The translations under genes were made by a program, and so were the position numbers. The notes beneath the pieces were generated by a model. That model was not told the DNA's origin. It saw only the letters and a program-made list of their open reading frames with translations, and did not search any database. A DNA stretch of 64,000 nt from Ignavibacteriales bacterium (GTDB taxonomy: Bacteria; Bacteroidota; Ignavibacteria; Ignavibacteriales; Ignavibacteriaceae), in contig JADJHL010000005.1 of the NCBI GenBank assembly GCA_016707585.1, positions 124,001-188,000 on the forward strand, read 5' to 3'. This document shows positions 43,526 through 54,000 of this stretch, one piece after another. Position 1 is the stretch's first letter, and every line of letters begins with the position of its first letter.

Positions 43526-44353
43526 ATGAAGCGTAATGATAAACAAGAATACTGGGCTTTGATTTTAGGTGCGTCTTCAGGATTTGGAGAAGCTACAGCA
43601 TTAAAATTAGCAAGCGATGGATTTAATATTCTTGGAGTTCATCTTGATAGACAAGCAACAATGCCAAATGTTGAAAGAATAATAAAAGAAATTAAATCAA
43701 ATGATGTTGAAGCAGTTTTTTTTAATGCAAATGCTGCTGATGAATTTAAAAGAAATGAAATCATTTCTGAAATAAAAATTTTACTTAATGAAAAACCATT
43801 AGTTAAAGTTATAATGCACTCACTTGCATTCGGAACACTCAAACCATTTGTACCAAATGAATCTGAACAAGCAATTACTAAAGCTCAAATGGAAATGACA
43901 CTTGATGTAATGGCTCACTCACTTGTTTACTGGGTACAGGATGTTGTCGCTAATAATTTACTTACCAACAAAGCAAGAATATTTGCAATGACAAGTTCAG
44001 GCAGTCATTCAGCTATTCCATATTACGGAGCAGTATCTGCAGCAAAATCATCTTTGGAATCACACGTTAGACAACTATCTGTAGAACTTGGATATAAATA
44101 TGGTGCGTCGGTAAACTCAATAATGGCTGGTGTAACTGATACTCCTGCATTAAGAAAAATTCCTGGCAATTTAGAAATGATAGATATTGCTCAAAGAAAA
44201 AATCCTCATGGAAGATTAACAACACCTGAAGATGTTGCAAAAGTTATTTCGCTTTTATGTAAAGATGGTGGTGAGTGGATATCCGGTGGATTGATTCACG
44301 CTGATGGCGGTGAAGACATTGTTAATTATGTTGGACAAGAAAAAAAATCATAA
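43526..44353 (+). CDS. SDR-family oxidoreductase, enoyl-ACP reductase-like
   Basis: 275 residues. Nucleotide-binding LILGASSGFGEA (residues 12-23). The catalytic pair is Tyr167 and Lys174 in YYGAVSAAKSS, spacing YX6K as in FabI/FabL enoyl-ACP reductases rather than the YX3K of ordinary SDRs. SLAFGTLKPF and the C-terminal GEWISGGLIHADGGEDI also fit that group. It probably reduces enoyl thioesters in fatty-acid synthesis, which suits its neighbours on this strand (accA 7 kb upstream), but another SDR activity is possible. It is preceded by AAGGAAAA at good spacing. Confidence 0.78.
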   Translation: MKRNDKQEYWALILGASSGFGEATALKLASDGFNILGVHLDRQATMPNVERIIKEIKSNDVEAVFFNANAADEFKRNEIISEIKILLNEKPLVKVIMHSLAFGTLKPFVPNESEQAITKAQMEMTLDVMAHSLVYWVQDVVANNLLTNKARIFAMTSSGSHSAIPYYGAVSAAKSSLESHVRQLSVELGYKYGASVNSIMAGVTDTPALRKIPGNLEMIDIAQRKNPHGRLTTPEDVAKVISLLCKDGGEWISGGLIHADGGEDIVNYVGQEKKS

Positions 44354-44393
44354 TCATATAAAATTTGTTAAAAATATTTTTTAAGGTAATAGA

Positions 44394-44714
44394 ATGAAAC
44401 CAATTGAATTTACAGATCAAAATTTTGCAACTGAAGTTTTACAATCAGACAAACCAGTACTTGTAGATTTTTGGGCCGTATGGTGCGGACCATGTAAAAT
44501 GATCGCTCCATCAGTTGAAGAACTTGCAAACGAATTTGAAGGCAAAGCAAAAGTCGGAAAACTTGATGTAGATAACAATCAAGATAGTGCTATTAAATAC
44601 GGTGTAAGAAGCATACCAACAGTTTTAATTTTTAAAGATGGAAAAGTAAAAGAAACAATTATAGGAGCAGTTCCTAAAGTGCAGCTTAAACAAAAATTAG
44701 AAGCGGCTATGTAG
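44394..44714 (+). CDS. trxA: Thioredoxin
   Basis: 106 residues; the active site WCGPCK lies at residues 30-35 within LVDFWAVWCGPCKMIAPSVE, and the cis-Pro loop GVRSIPTVLIFKDGK follows. All features of canonical thioredoxin are present. It reduces disulfides in cytoplasmic proteins such as ribonucleotide reductase. No signal peptide. AAGGTAAT precedes the ATG. Confidence 0.95.
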   Translation: MKPIEFTDQNFATEVLQSDKPVLVDFWAVWCGPCKMIAPSVEELANEFEGKAKVGKLDVDNNQDSAIKYGVRSIPTVLIFKDGKVKETIIGAVPKVQLKQKLEAAM

Positions 44715-44781
44715 GCTATTTAATTAGTGTAAATCAGGTTTTATTATTGCATATTGTCAACTTACAGGAAAATAGTCTCTC

Positions 44782-44868
44782 TTGACAATAAAGCCAAAAA
44801 ATATTATTAAATAGATGAAAATAAAAAAAACTTAATTTCTTGACTAAAAACGCAAACAATTGTAATTT
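44782..44868 (+). promoter_or_regulatory. Two sigma-70-like promoter candidates before the T9SS cargo gene
   Basis: First: TTGACA (44782-44787), 17 bases, TATTAA (44805-44810). Second: TTGACT (44840-44845), 17 bases, TAATTT (44863-44868), the latter close to the TAnnTTTG element known from Bacteroidota. Either would start transcription 70-130 bases before ATG 44946, which itself follows AAAGGAGATC. Found by eye. Confidence 0.45.
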
Positions 44869-44945
44869 GGTTAAGAAAATAGATAAGAATTAAGCATTTT
44901 AAATTTTTCTAACCAAGTAACACACAAATACAAAAGGAGATCGTT

Positions 44946-47900
44946 ATGATCAAAAAACTTTCCGTTTTGTTTATAGCATTAGCTTTTATGTCAGTAGCTT
45001 TTGCTCAAAACAGTAGTGTTGGAAAAGAGAAAAGGATTGTTCCTGATATGAATTTTCAGGCCCCTAATTCTCCTTCAACAATTCAACACAAAATTACTTC
45101 AATTGGTGAAACATTTATAACGACCGATTATGATTACGGTGGAAATAATGTTATCCCTAAAATGGTTTCTTTTGCTGATATAGATCAGACAGGTAGTTTA
45201 GATCCTTTCTTTGTTGGTATGGTAAGAGATAACGTTGGCGGTATTGCTAGATATATCTCTTTCGGTTATAAAGCTTTTGGAGCACCGATTGATGCATTTT
45301 CAGCTTTTGCTTCAGCACAATCACTTGGCTGGGGAACAACCCAATTATGTGAAGGTGGTACCTTAGATGGAAAAGCTTTAGTTATGGCTCACTCTGGTGG
45401 CACATCATGGCATTCAGTTATAGATTTAGTTAACTTAACTCCAGTACAACCATTTCCTCAGACAACTTTTGGAACGAACTTCCCAGATTTCGTTTATCAG
45501 GCAGATGGCACAATTTGGACAACAAACACAGATGCTGTTATTAGAAAATCTACCGATTACGGTACAACTTTTACAACTGTTGCTCCAATCGGTACAGGCG
45601 ATCCTAATGTAACATTAGTAGTAAGCTCTACAACTTCACCTTCAGAAAATCCATTATATGGTAATTCTACTGGCCAATATATGGCTACAGTTGGTGGCTG
45701 GGATCTTATGACAGTTCCAGATCAAGAAGGTGGACTTTATTGGTATGGTACTAATGATTTTGGAGCAACTTGGAATGGTCTAGTAATTGGATTGGACGGC
45801 TATTTTTCAGTTGCAAATAATCCTAACTTAGCTCCTTTCTTTGAAAATTTTGCTCAATTAAATGCAAACGTCGATGAAACAGGAACTACACACTTAGTTG
45901 TAAATGGTTATGGTGCTGGTATCAACTCAGTTGGTGATACTGTTGATGCATATCCAATTCTATATTGGAATAGTAATGCTGCTGAATGGTTAGAAATTTC
46001 AATTCCAGCTATTGCTTTTGCTTCTGCTGATACTTTAGGAACACTTCGACCGGGTAATGGAATTGGTCAAGCTTATCCTTCAGTAAGTGTTTCTGATGAT
46101 GGACAAGTAGTTTTTGCGATCTGGACCGCACCAGAGTACACAGGTACAATTGCTGGTAGCCCAATTAATATTTATCCAGGTGATGGTGGTACCTATTCTT
46201 CACCTAAATTCTATACTGATCTTCATTGGACAATTTCAACTGATGGTGGATCGACATGGTCAGCTCCTGCAAAAATTGGTGAACAGAATTCTTCTGAAAC
46301 TTCACCAAACGTTGCAAGAAGATTAGAATTGATCCCTAATGGTGATAATTATGATGTAGTTGCACATTTCGTATTTCTTGTAGATGCAATTCCAGGTACA
46401 TCATTATTTAATCCTCCAACGGGAACAAATCTTCCTCAGAATGGAAACGCTTTAGGAACCTGGCAATATTCATCTGCTGTTGTGGCTTCAATTCCACAAG
46501 GCGGTGGAGATATCCCTGTTACTTTTAGTGTTGATATGGGCGTTCAAGCATTTGAAGGAACTTTTCCTGCTGGTGCTAGCGTAGTTGTTCGTGGTGATTT
46601 CCAAATACCTTTTGGTGATACACAAAACTGGGGTGGTAATACATTCCTTTTATCAGATACAGATGGCGATACCATTTATACCGGTACTTTTACTGCTCCT
46701 GCAGGATTAGCTGGTAATACTTATAATTTTAAATATGTTATTGTAAATCCTCCAGCAGGTGATAACTGGGAATCTTCATCAAATAGACCATTAACTGTTA
46801 CTGCTCCTAGCACAACACTTCCAACAGTATGGTTTAATAATGATAACATTTATACAGTTGTTCTTGAAGTAACAAATACAATAGAATTTACTGCTGATAT
46901 TTCAAACCTAATAAATAGTGGTGTTGGTGGTGCTTTCGATCCTAATCAAGATTCATTATTAGTAATGGGATTAGATTGGGATAACTTAGGTAAAAATGTA
47001 GTTGGTAATAGAAGATTGGTTAATGATAATATTTTACCAGGTATTTATACTACTACTTTAACTGTTACATCAAGCACAGCTTCATCTCATGGAGTTGGCG
47101 ATTCTACAAAATGGAAATTTAAAGCTTATCCTGATGCAAGATTTGTTAACACTGGCTGGGAAACAACCCCAGACAGATGGCATCATTATGTAGCTGATGG
47201 TTCAACAGTTGTTTTACCTACAATTGAACCAAGTATATTAGCATTGCAATCTCCTTTAACAGATGCAACACCAGTTCAATTTACTGTTGATATGACAGGT
47301 GCAGTTAATCGTTACAATGGTTTATCTATACCAGTTGCAGATCTGCAATTTGTTGGACTTAGAGGAGGAGCTGACTTTTTAGGAAATTGGTCAAGTGGAA
47401 CCTGGCAAATTTCTGATACAACTGCTGGTTTTATGAAAGTCTTACACAATATTGGCGGTAACTTATGGAGGACAAATGTAACCGCTCCTGTTGGACAAAA
47501 CTCAGGTTTTTATCAATTTAAATTTGCAGCTGTTTACCCTGGTGCCGATACAGTTAATGGCGGTTCTTCACCATTAGACAATGAAGCATTACCAGATCAT
47601 AATCATAAATTTAAATTAGTTAACTCTCCTTCAGGTATTGTTCTCTACAACTTATTTGGTGATATGATTAACGATGTTAAAGAAATTAGTGATATTACTC
47701 CTACTTCTTATGATTTAGGACAAAATTATCCTAACCCATTTAACCCAACTACAACTATAAGATTCAGTATTCCTGAAGCTGGTTTAGTTACGTTAAAAGT
47801 ATTTAACTTATTAGGTCAAGAAGTAACAACACTATTTAGTGGAGAAAAAACTTCTGGCGTTTATGAAGCAACTTTTGATGCATCAACAGTTGCAAGTGGT

Positions 47901-47966
47901 ATTTACTTCTATACATTAGAAGCTAAAAACTTCTCTATAACCAAAAAGATGGTTTTATTGAAGTAA
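44946..47966 (+). CDS. T9SS cargo protein with type A sorting domain
   Basis: 1006-residue secreted protein. Signal peptide (residues 1-20, ending SVAFAQN). The first half has beta-propeller-like repeats with Asp-box wording (KSTDYGTTF, DGGSTWSAP). Three tandem beta modules follow at about 522-615, 640-735 and 775-890, each starting with a (V/I)xFxxD(M/I) pattern (VTFSVDM, IEFTADI, VQFTVDM), similar to carbohydrate-binding-like modules. The C-terminal sorting domain (about 920-1006) begins NYPNPFNPTTTIRFSIPEAG and ends with SITKKMVLLK. It should be exported through the type IX system and cut or anchored at the surface. Role unknown. Confidence 0.85.
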   Translation: MIKKLSVLFIALAFMSVAFAQNSSVGKEKRIVPDMNFQAPNSPSTIQHKITSIGETFITTDYDYGGNNVIPKMVSFADIDQTGSLDPFFVGMVRDNVGGIARYISFGYKAFGAPIDAFSAFASAQSLGWGTTQLCEGGTLDGKALVMAHSGGTSWHSVIDLVNLTPVQPFPQTTFGTNFPDFVYQADGTIWTTNTDAVIRKSTDYGTTFTTVAPIGTGDPNVTLVVSSTTSPSENPLYGNSTGQYMATVGGWDLMTVPDQEGGLYWYGTNDFGATWNGLVIGLDGYFSVANNPNLAPFFENFAQLNANVDETGTTHLVVNGYGAGINSVGDTVDAYPILYWNSNAAEWLEISIPAIAFASADTLGTLRPGNGIGQAYPSVSVSDDGQVVFAIWTAPEYTGTIAGSPINIYPGDGGTYSSPKFYTDLHWTISTDGGSTWSAPAKIGEQNSSETSPNVARRLELIPNGDNYDVVAHFVFLVDAIPGTSLFNPPTGTNLPQNGNALGTWQYSSAVVASIPQGGGDIPVTFSVDMGVQAFEGTFPAGASVVVRGDFQIPFGDTQNWGGNTFLLSDTDGDTIYTGTFTAPAGLAGNTYNFKYVIVNPPAGDNWESSSNRPLTVTAPSTTLPTVWFNNDNIYTVVLEVTNTIEFTADISNLINSGVGGAFDPNQDSLLVMGLDWDNLGKNVVGNRRLVNDNILPGIYTTTLTVTSSTASSHGVGDSTKWKFKAYPDARFVNTGWETTPDRWHHYVADGSTVVLPTIEPSILALQSPLTDATPVQFTVDMTGAVNRYNGLSIPVADLQFVGLRGGADFLGNWSSGTWQISDTTAGFMKVLHNIGGNLWRTNVTAPVGQNSGFYQFKFAAVYPGADTVNGGSSPLDNEALPDHNHKFKLVNSPSGIVLYNLFGDMINDVKEISDITPTSYDLGQNYPNPFNPTTTIRFSIPEAGLVTLKVFNLLGQEVTTLFSGEKTSGVYEATFDASTVASGIYFYTLEAKNFSITKKMVLLK

Positions 47967-47984
47967 GGTGTTAGAATAATCTAA

Positions 47985-48033
47985 AAAGGCGGGTGGCTAT
48001 CTGTAATTTAATTACAGTCCATCCGCTTTTTTT
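47985..48033 (+). terminator. Intrinsic terminator after the T9SS cargo gene
   Basis: A long stem pairs AAAGGCGGGTGG (with one bulge and one wobble) to CCATCCGCTTT and inside it CTGTAAT to ATTACAG around TTA, followed by seven T at 48027-48033. It separates the cargo gene from the TonB receptor gene. Confidence 0.85.
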
Positions 48034-48092
48034 ATTTGAATTAATTGAATGAGATGAAAAAATAATCTCAACATATTATTAGTGGAGAAAAG

Positions 48093-50987
48093 ATGAAAAA
48101 TTTGATTACAAAATTTTTATTAGTGTTTGTTTTTTCGTTTTTTGTCTCAGCTATTTATGCACAATCCGGCGTTGGTAAATTAAGCGGAAAAGTTATAGAT
48201 GCTGCAACAAAAGATGCACTTATCGGTGCCAATATTGTTATACTTGAATCACAATCAGGTGCTGCAACCGATTTGGATGGAAACTATTTTATATTAAATA
48301 TTACTCCTGGCACATATACTATTAAAGCTAGTTATGTAGGTTATGCACCAAGAACAATTGAAAATGTTCGTGTTGTTGCTGGTATTACTTTCGAATTAAA
48401 TATTGAACTAACTACTGATTTTACATTAGAAGAAATAGTAGTTGTTGATAGAAAATTCTTTGAAGAAAAAGCAACAAATACCGTTAAAGTTATTGATGCA
48501 GATCAAATATCGAGACTACCAGTACGTGGTGTTACTAATATTGCTTCACTGCAATCTGGTGTAGTTGTTCAAGAAGGTAGTGGAGGGCAAGAGGGTAATG
48601 CAAATATAAATATTAGAGGTGGTCGTGGCAGTGAAGTTCTATACATTGTTGATGGTGTCCCTCAAAATAATCTCTACAATAGATCTTCTGTAGCACAAGT
48701 CAGTAATGTTGCCATAGATCAAATTTCTTTTCAGGTTGGTGGTTATGAAGCTAAATACGGACAAGCACAATCAGGCATTATAAATGTTACAACAAAATCA
48801 GGTCAATCAACTTATACAATGCTTGCCGATTTGGTTACTTCTTCTTTTACAGATGATTATGGATATAATTTATATGCTGGAACTTTAAGTGGTCCAATTA
48901 TTCCTGGTATTCCAGAACATACTTTATTTATTTCTGCAGAAAGAGGATGGTTTAGAGATGCTGATCCTTCAGCCCTTGATATCTCGTTTCCATCCATTGA
49001 TAAAACATATAGTGGATATGCAAATAATCCAGCTAGTGTATGGAGATTTTCTGGTAAAACAAATCATCGTATTGGTGATTTCAGTTTTAACTTTAGTGGG
49101 CTATATAATGATAGAGTAGCTAAAGTTATAGATTATAGATATCAAAAAAATAATTCTCGATTTAATCCTGAATTTACAGAACAAAATTTTTCACTAAATG
49201 GTAGATTATCACAAACAATTAGTACAACAACATATTGGAATTTAAATTTTGGATATAGAATGTTTGACTTTGAACGTTATAATCCATTCTTTAAAGATAA
49301 TTTAGCTGCTTATGGCGATAGCACTATATGGGCAAATCAATTAGGTGTAATATTATATGGCGATGGACAAAATCCTGCAAAAGTTGATGAATTTGGAAAT
49401 CTAGTTTTAAGTGATGGTGAACCTATAGCCTGGGCAGTTGATGATAATGGTGTGTTCAGACCATATGGTTATACTGGTGGCGGGTTATATCAAAAAAGAG
49501 AAGATGATGCTTTGTTTGTAGATTTTGATATTACATCGCAGATAGATAATCATTTAATAGAATTTGGTGCTGGATTTTCTGAGCACACAGTTAGAGGTTA
49601 TGGAGTATTTGCAGCAGGTTATGCACAACAACCAGATAATTTAACAGAGGAACAAAAGTTTGAAGCTTTACAACCATTTGTTTATGGTTATGATGTAACA
49701 GGCAAAAACAAAACGACAACAAGCGAGACAAATCAGTTTTTAAGACCATATAAACCGGATATCGGTTATGCTTATTTACAAGATAGATTTGAATTGCAAG
49801 ACATTGTATTAAATATTGGATTAAGGTTGGATTACTTCAATGTAAAATCTTATATTTTAGTTGATCCTGCATTACCATATGCTGGTGGTTCAAATTCTGA
49901 GGATTTTGACATTGAGGATTTTAAATTGAGAGATGCTGAAGTAGAATTATCACCTAGAATAGGTGTCGGTTTTCCAGTTACAACTGGTACCGTTTTTCAT
50001 GCACAGTATGGAAGATTTATTCAATTACCTGAATTAAATGATTTATATTTTGGGCCATTTGACTATAATATTGGCGCATGGGGAAATTCATCTCCTCAAA
50101 ATGGATTTAATGGAGCTTTAAAAGCTGAAGAAACAACTCAATATGAGGTTGGATTTAGACAATTATTAGGTGAAAATTCTGCTCTAAACATTACTGCTTT
50201 CTATAAGAATACAAGAGGATTAGTAAATGTTCAAAACCATAAATACAGAAGAGTTGAAGGTGGAGAACTTATAGATGCAATTTATCCTGAAAATACTGAC
50301 TTTGGAACTACTAAAGGGTTGGCATTCTCACTTGATGTCAGTCATCTAAGTTATTTTAATATTTCAACACAATATACATTTTCTTTGGCTGAAGGAACTG
50401 GTTCATCAACATCTTCAAGTCAAACTTCTGTATTCAGAAATAATGATAAAGCCGCTCCAAAGGTTATTGCGCCTTTAAGTTTTGATCAGAGACATACCGC
50501 AATTGTAAACGTTGATTTTTATGTTCCTGCAGGAGAGTTAGGTTGGTTAGAAATGTTTAATGCTAACGTACTTTTCTCTTACAGCAGTGGTCGTCCTTAT
50601 ACTCCAATGGATCAATGGAATTTACTTGGAGATAATGGAATTCTATCATCAACAAAAGGATACATTAATTCTGCCTTTGCACCTGGATCATTTAGAATTG
50701 ATTTAAAGATAGAAAAAAGCTTTGCTTTTGGTGATATTTTGCTTTCACCATATCTTTGGATCGAAAACTTACTTGATGCAGATAATATTACTTCCGTTTA
50801 TCGTTCTACAGGAAGTGCAACAACAACAGGATTTTTAACAACTCCAAATGGTGTTGCAGCATCTTTATTGAACGGCGAAGGTTACGTACAAGATTATCAG
50901 AGTTTAGAAAACAACCCTGCTAATTTTGGTATCCCAAGATTAATTAAACTTGGCGTGAAGTTAAACTTCTCAAACATTAGCTTTTAA
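48093..50987 (+). CDS. TonB-dependent outer-membrane receptor with carboxypeptidase-like domain
   Basis: 964 residues. Signal peptide to about 24, carboxypeptidase-regulatory-like beta domain (about 28-112, SGKVIDAATKDALIGANIVI and ITPGTYTIKASYVGYAPRTI), plug domain (VARGVTNIASLQSGVVV-like to INVTTKSGQ, about 125-235, with GGRGSEVLYIVDGVP), and a 22-strand-type barrel ending in NFSNISF with the C-terminal Phe. This is the SusC/CirA-like layout. It imports a TonB-dependent ligand whose nature is not shown. No SusD-like partner was found next to it. GGAG precedes the ATG. Confidence 0.92.
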   Translation: MKNLITKFLLVFVFSFFVSAIYAQSGVGKLSGKVIDAATKDALIGANIVILESQSGAATDLDGNYFILNITPGTYTIKASYVGYAPRTIENVRVVAGITFELNIELTTDFTLEEIVVVDRKFFEEKATNTVKVIDADQISRLPVRGVTNIASLQSGVVVQEGSGGQEGNANINIRGGRGSEVLYIVDGVPQNNLYNRSSVAQVSNVAIDQISFQVGGYEAKYGQAQSGIINVTTKSGQSTYTMLADLVTSSFTDDYGYNLYAGTLSGPIIPGIPEHTLFISAERGWFRDADPSALDISFPSIDKTYSGYANNPASVWRFSGKTNHRIGDFSFNFSGLYNDRVAKVIDYRYQKNNSRFNPEFTEQNFSLNGRLSQTISTTTYWNLNFGYRMFDFERYNPFFKDNLAAYGDSTIWANQLGVILYGDGQNPAKVDEFGNLVLSDGEPIAWAVDDNGVFRPYGYTGGGLYQKREDDALFVDFDITSQIDNHLIEFGAGFSEHTVRGYGVFAAGYAQQPDNLTEEQKFEALQPFVYGYDVTGKNKTTTSETNQFLRPYKPDIGYAYLQDRFELQDIVLNIGLRLDYFNVKSYILVDPALPYAGGSNSEDFDIEDFKLRDAEVELSPRIGVGFPVTTGTVFHAQYGRFIQLPELNDLYFGPFDYNIGAWGNSSPQNGFNGALKAEETTQYEVGFRQLLGENSALNITAFYKNTRGLVNVQNHKYRRVEGGELIDAIYPENTDFGTTKGLAFSLDVSHLSYFNISTQYTFSLAEGTGSSTSSSQTSVFRNNDKAAPKVIAPLSFDQRHTAIVNVDFYVPAGELGWLEMFNANVLFSYSSGRPYTPMDQWNLLGDNGILSSTKGYINSAFAPGSFRIDLKIEKSFAFGDILLSPYLWIENLLDADNITSVYRSTGSATTTGFLTTPNGVAASLLNGEGYVQDYQSLENNPANFGIPRLIKLGVKLNFSNISF

Positions 50988-51025
50988 TCATTCAGGAATA
51001 TTTTATAGTTGAGAGGAAACTAAAA

Positions 51026-54000
51026 ATGAAAAATAATATGAGTTTGTATCAATTTCGTTTCTTAATAATCCTATTGGTTATTGCACCAATATCTTTTGGA
51101 TTTTTAGGTGATGATAAATCAGGTACAAAACAAAATAAACCGATTTATAAATTAAGTTCTACCACAGATGAAGGTGGTAAAAAAGGCGATGCTTATCGCT
51201 TAAATATTAATAACATTAACTTGCCATTAAATAGAAAAGGCGTAATTGCTGCGGTAAACATTCCCAATGATGACCCAAATATTGATGGAGCTGGCGGAAA
51301 ATTCGGTAATCACGTATTTCTTTTTTCCGGTGGTTTTTTCTTAAGTGGATATGCCAACGGAACACTATTTACAAATGCCGTTGCATCTGCTTCGCTGGTT
51401 GAAGATTATACTCCAGGTTTAGCTGGTACATCTGGTGACCCAAGAGCTCAATTGTATGTGATTAAATCTGCTGACCCTGCTTTTGGAACTGCTTGGCAAG
51501 ATTGGAAAGATGCTGTTGATCTTGGTGCTGATTTTTATGATGGAAACGGTGACGGAGTTTACAACCCGGTTGATAATAATGGTAATGGCGAATGGGATCC
51601 TGATGAAGATAAACCTGATATTATTGGCGATGAGACTGTATGGACAGTTTACTGGGATGGTGTAGCTGCTCCACAAAGAAGGTATAATAATGTTTCCCCA
51701 CTTGGTATAGAGGTTAGACAAACAGTGTTTGCTTACGCTTCTGCTGGCGCGATAGGAAATTTAATTTTTGTTAGATATAGATTTAAATATGTTGGATTAG
51801 GTGATCCTAATGAACCTAATACTTTGGATAATGTGTTATTTGGAGTTTGGGCAGACGTTGATTTAGGAGATGCTGCTGATGATTTAGTTGGCAGTGATAT
51901 CGGTAGAAATGCAGGATATACATATAATAGCAAAACTGATGCTGAATATGGAACTCAAACACCTTGTTATATGATTGACTTCTTTTCAGGTCCTATAGAT
52001 TACATACCTGGCGTAACATACACAGATGTAAACTTGAATGGTGTTTATGATGATGGTATTGATGCACCACTTGATACAGCATTTAGTTTTAAAGGTCAAC
52101 TAATTGGATTAGAAACCTTTCCTGGAGCCACAAATTTACCTATTGCTTCATTTATTCAATATATTAATAATGACCCAAGTTTAAATGATCCTAGCAATAG
52201 AGAAGAAGCAAGGAATTACATGGAAGGTAAAACCAGAGATGGTGAAAATGTTGATCCTTGTACTTTCCCTTATGGCAATGTAAAAGATGGTACTAATTGT
52301 ATTGATGTAGATCCAAGATATTGGTATTCTGGTGATCCTGTTGCAAATAATGGAAATGGTTCTGGTTGGATTAATATTGTTGCTGCTGACTCTAGACAGA
52401 TGACAAACACTGGTCCATTTACATTAAGAAAGAATGAGGAGAAGGAAATTGTAGTTGCTTATGTTGTTGGACAAGGTGAGAATCCAAAAAATTCTATTAC
52501 GGTTGCCAGAGCTATTGATGATGGAGCACAAACAATTTTCAACTTAAACTTTTTGGCACCCTCAGCTCCGCCTCCACCAGTAGTAACGGTTGAGAGTAAT
52601 GAAGATTTTATTGATTTAACATGGCCAACTAAAGAACAGTTTAAATATTCGAGTAAATCAAGTACCTGGGATGTAAAATTTGGTGGTTATAATGTTTATG
52701 CATTTCAGACATTTAGTTCATCTGAAAAAATAAATAATCAACCAAATATTTCTTTGATTGGAAGATATCAGGTTAATGATTATATCAACAATTTATACGC
52801 GAAAAATGGTGCAACAGGTGGTATAGAAATATTATATCCAGCTTCTCCTAAAGAGAACAGGCTTGATTCAAATATTTATAAAAACCCTGAAACAGGAATT
52901 CTTAGATTTAGATTAACTGAAGATCCATTTACTGGTGGAAAACTAATAAAAGGTAAACCTTATTACTTACTTGTTACTGCATATGGTGTAAACTTTGATG
53001 CATTATTTACTAAATCTGGTATAGATTCTGTATACTTTACTGATTACTATTTAACAGATCAAACATTTGTTCAAGCCGTTGAGAATCCAAAATCTCAAAA
53101 TGCAATTAAAACAGTTTTAATGGGTAAGGATATTTATAGCCCGCCAGTACCTGTCGAAGAGATTACTGGTAAGGTTGGACCAAGTGATGGTAGAATGCAG
53201 ATTGATATAGTAGATAAAGCCTCACTTACGGGAGATAAGTATAAAGTTAGTTTCTTCCCGGATAAATCAACGGAAAAGTTTTCATCATTTTGGAAGCTTG
53301 AAAATACAACCACAAATACTGTATTAATTGATTCTGCTAAAGACTATAATTATGGTGATAAGGATATTAATTTTAGATCAGCGGAAGGATTTATTGTTAA
53401 GTTAGAAAAACAAATTCCTAGAATAGCTAAAATTGATTACAATACTTCTACTGTCTGGTATACCGATACAACAAAAACTAATTACTACTATCTGGCAAAA
53501 GATATTGATCAGAGTAAGTTATTAGGTGCTATGACAGGTGACTTAAAAAATAAGAGCACTAATATTGTTAGTGCTGTTGATTTAAGAAATGTAGAATTGC
53601 GATTTGGTGAACAAGGTAAAGCTTACAGATACCTTGTTGGATTTGTTGGTACTAACCCACCGGCACGTCGTAATTCGTATGTTTATGCTGAAGGCGTAAC
53701 ATCAGCAAATCCATCTGTTCCTGCAAACCTGCTTACACAGATTGGTAAACTTGGTGAAGGATTTGTAGATGTACCATTTACTGCATGGATTAAAGATGAT
53801 CCATATGGTGAGAGCAGACAATTAGCTGTTGGTTTCTTGGAAAGAACTTCTCTAGATGGTTCTACTGTAACAGGTGGTAAGCCAGATGGTCTCTGGGATT
53901 CAGGAACCAGTATTGACTCAACCGCTGAATTTATTTTTATATTTAATTCTTCATATGATCCAAATGGAAATCAACAAGAATTAAAAGGTAATTTTCCGGC

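Noticed and set aside
44715..44945. Small RNA or riboswitch before the T9SS cargo gene
   Set aside because: AT-rich with no stable helix seen; promoter-like elements explain it sufficiently.
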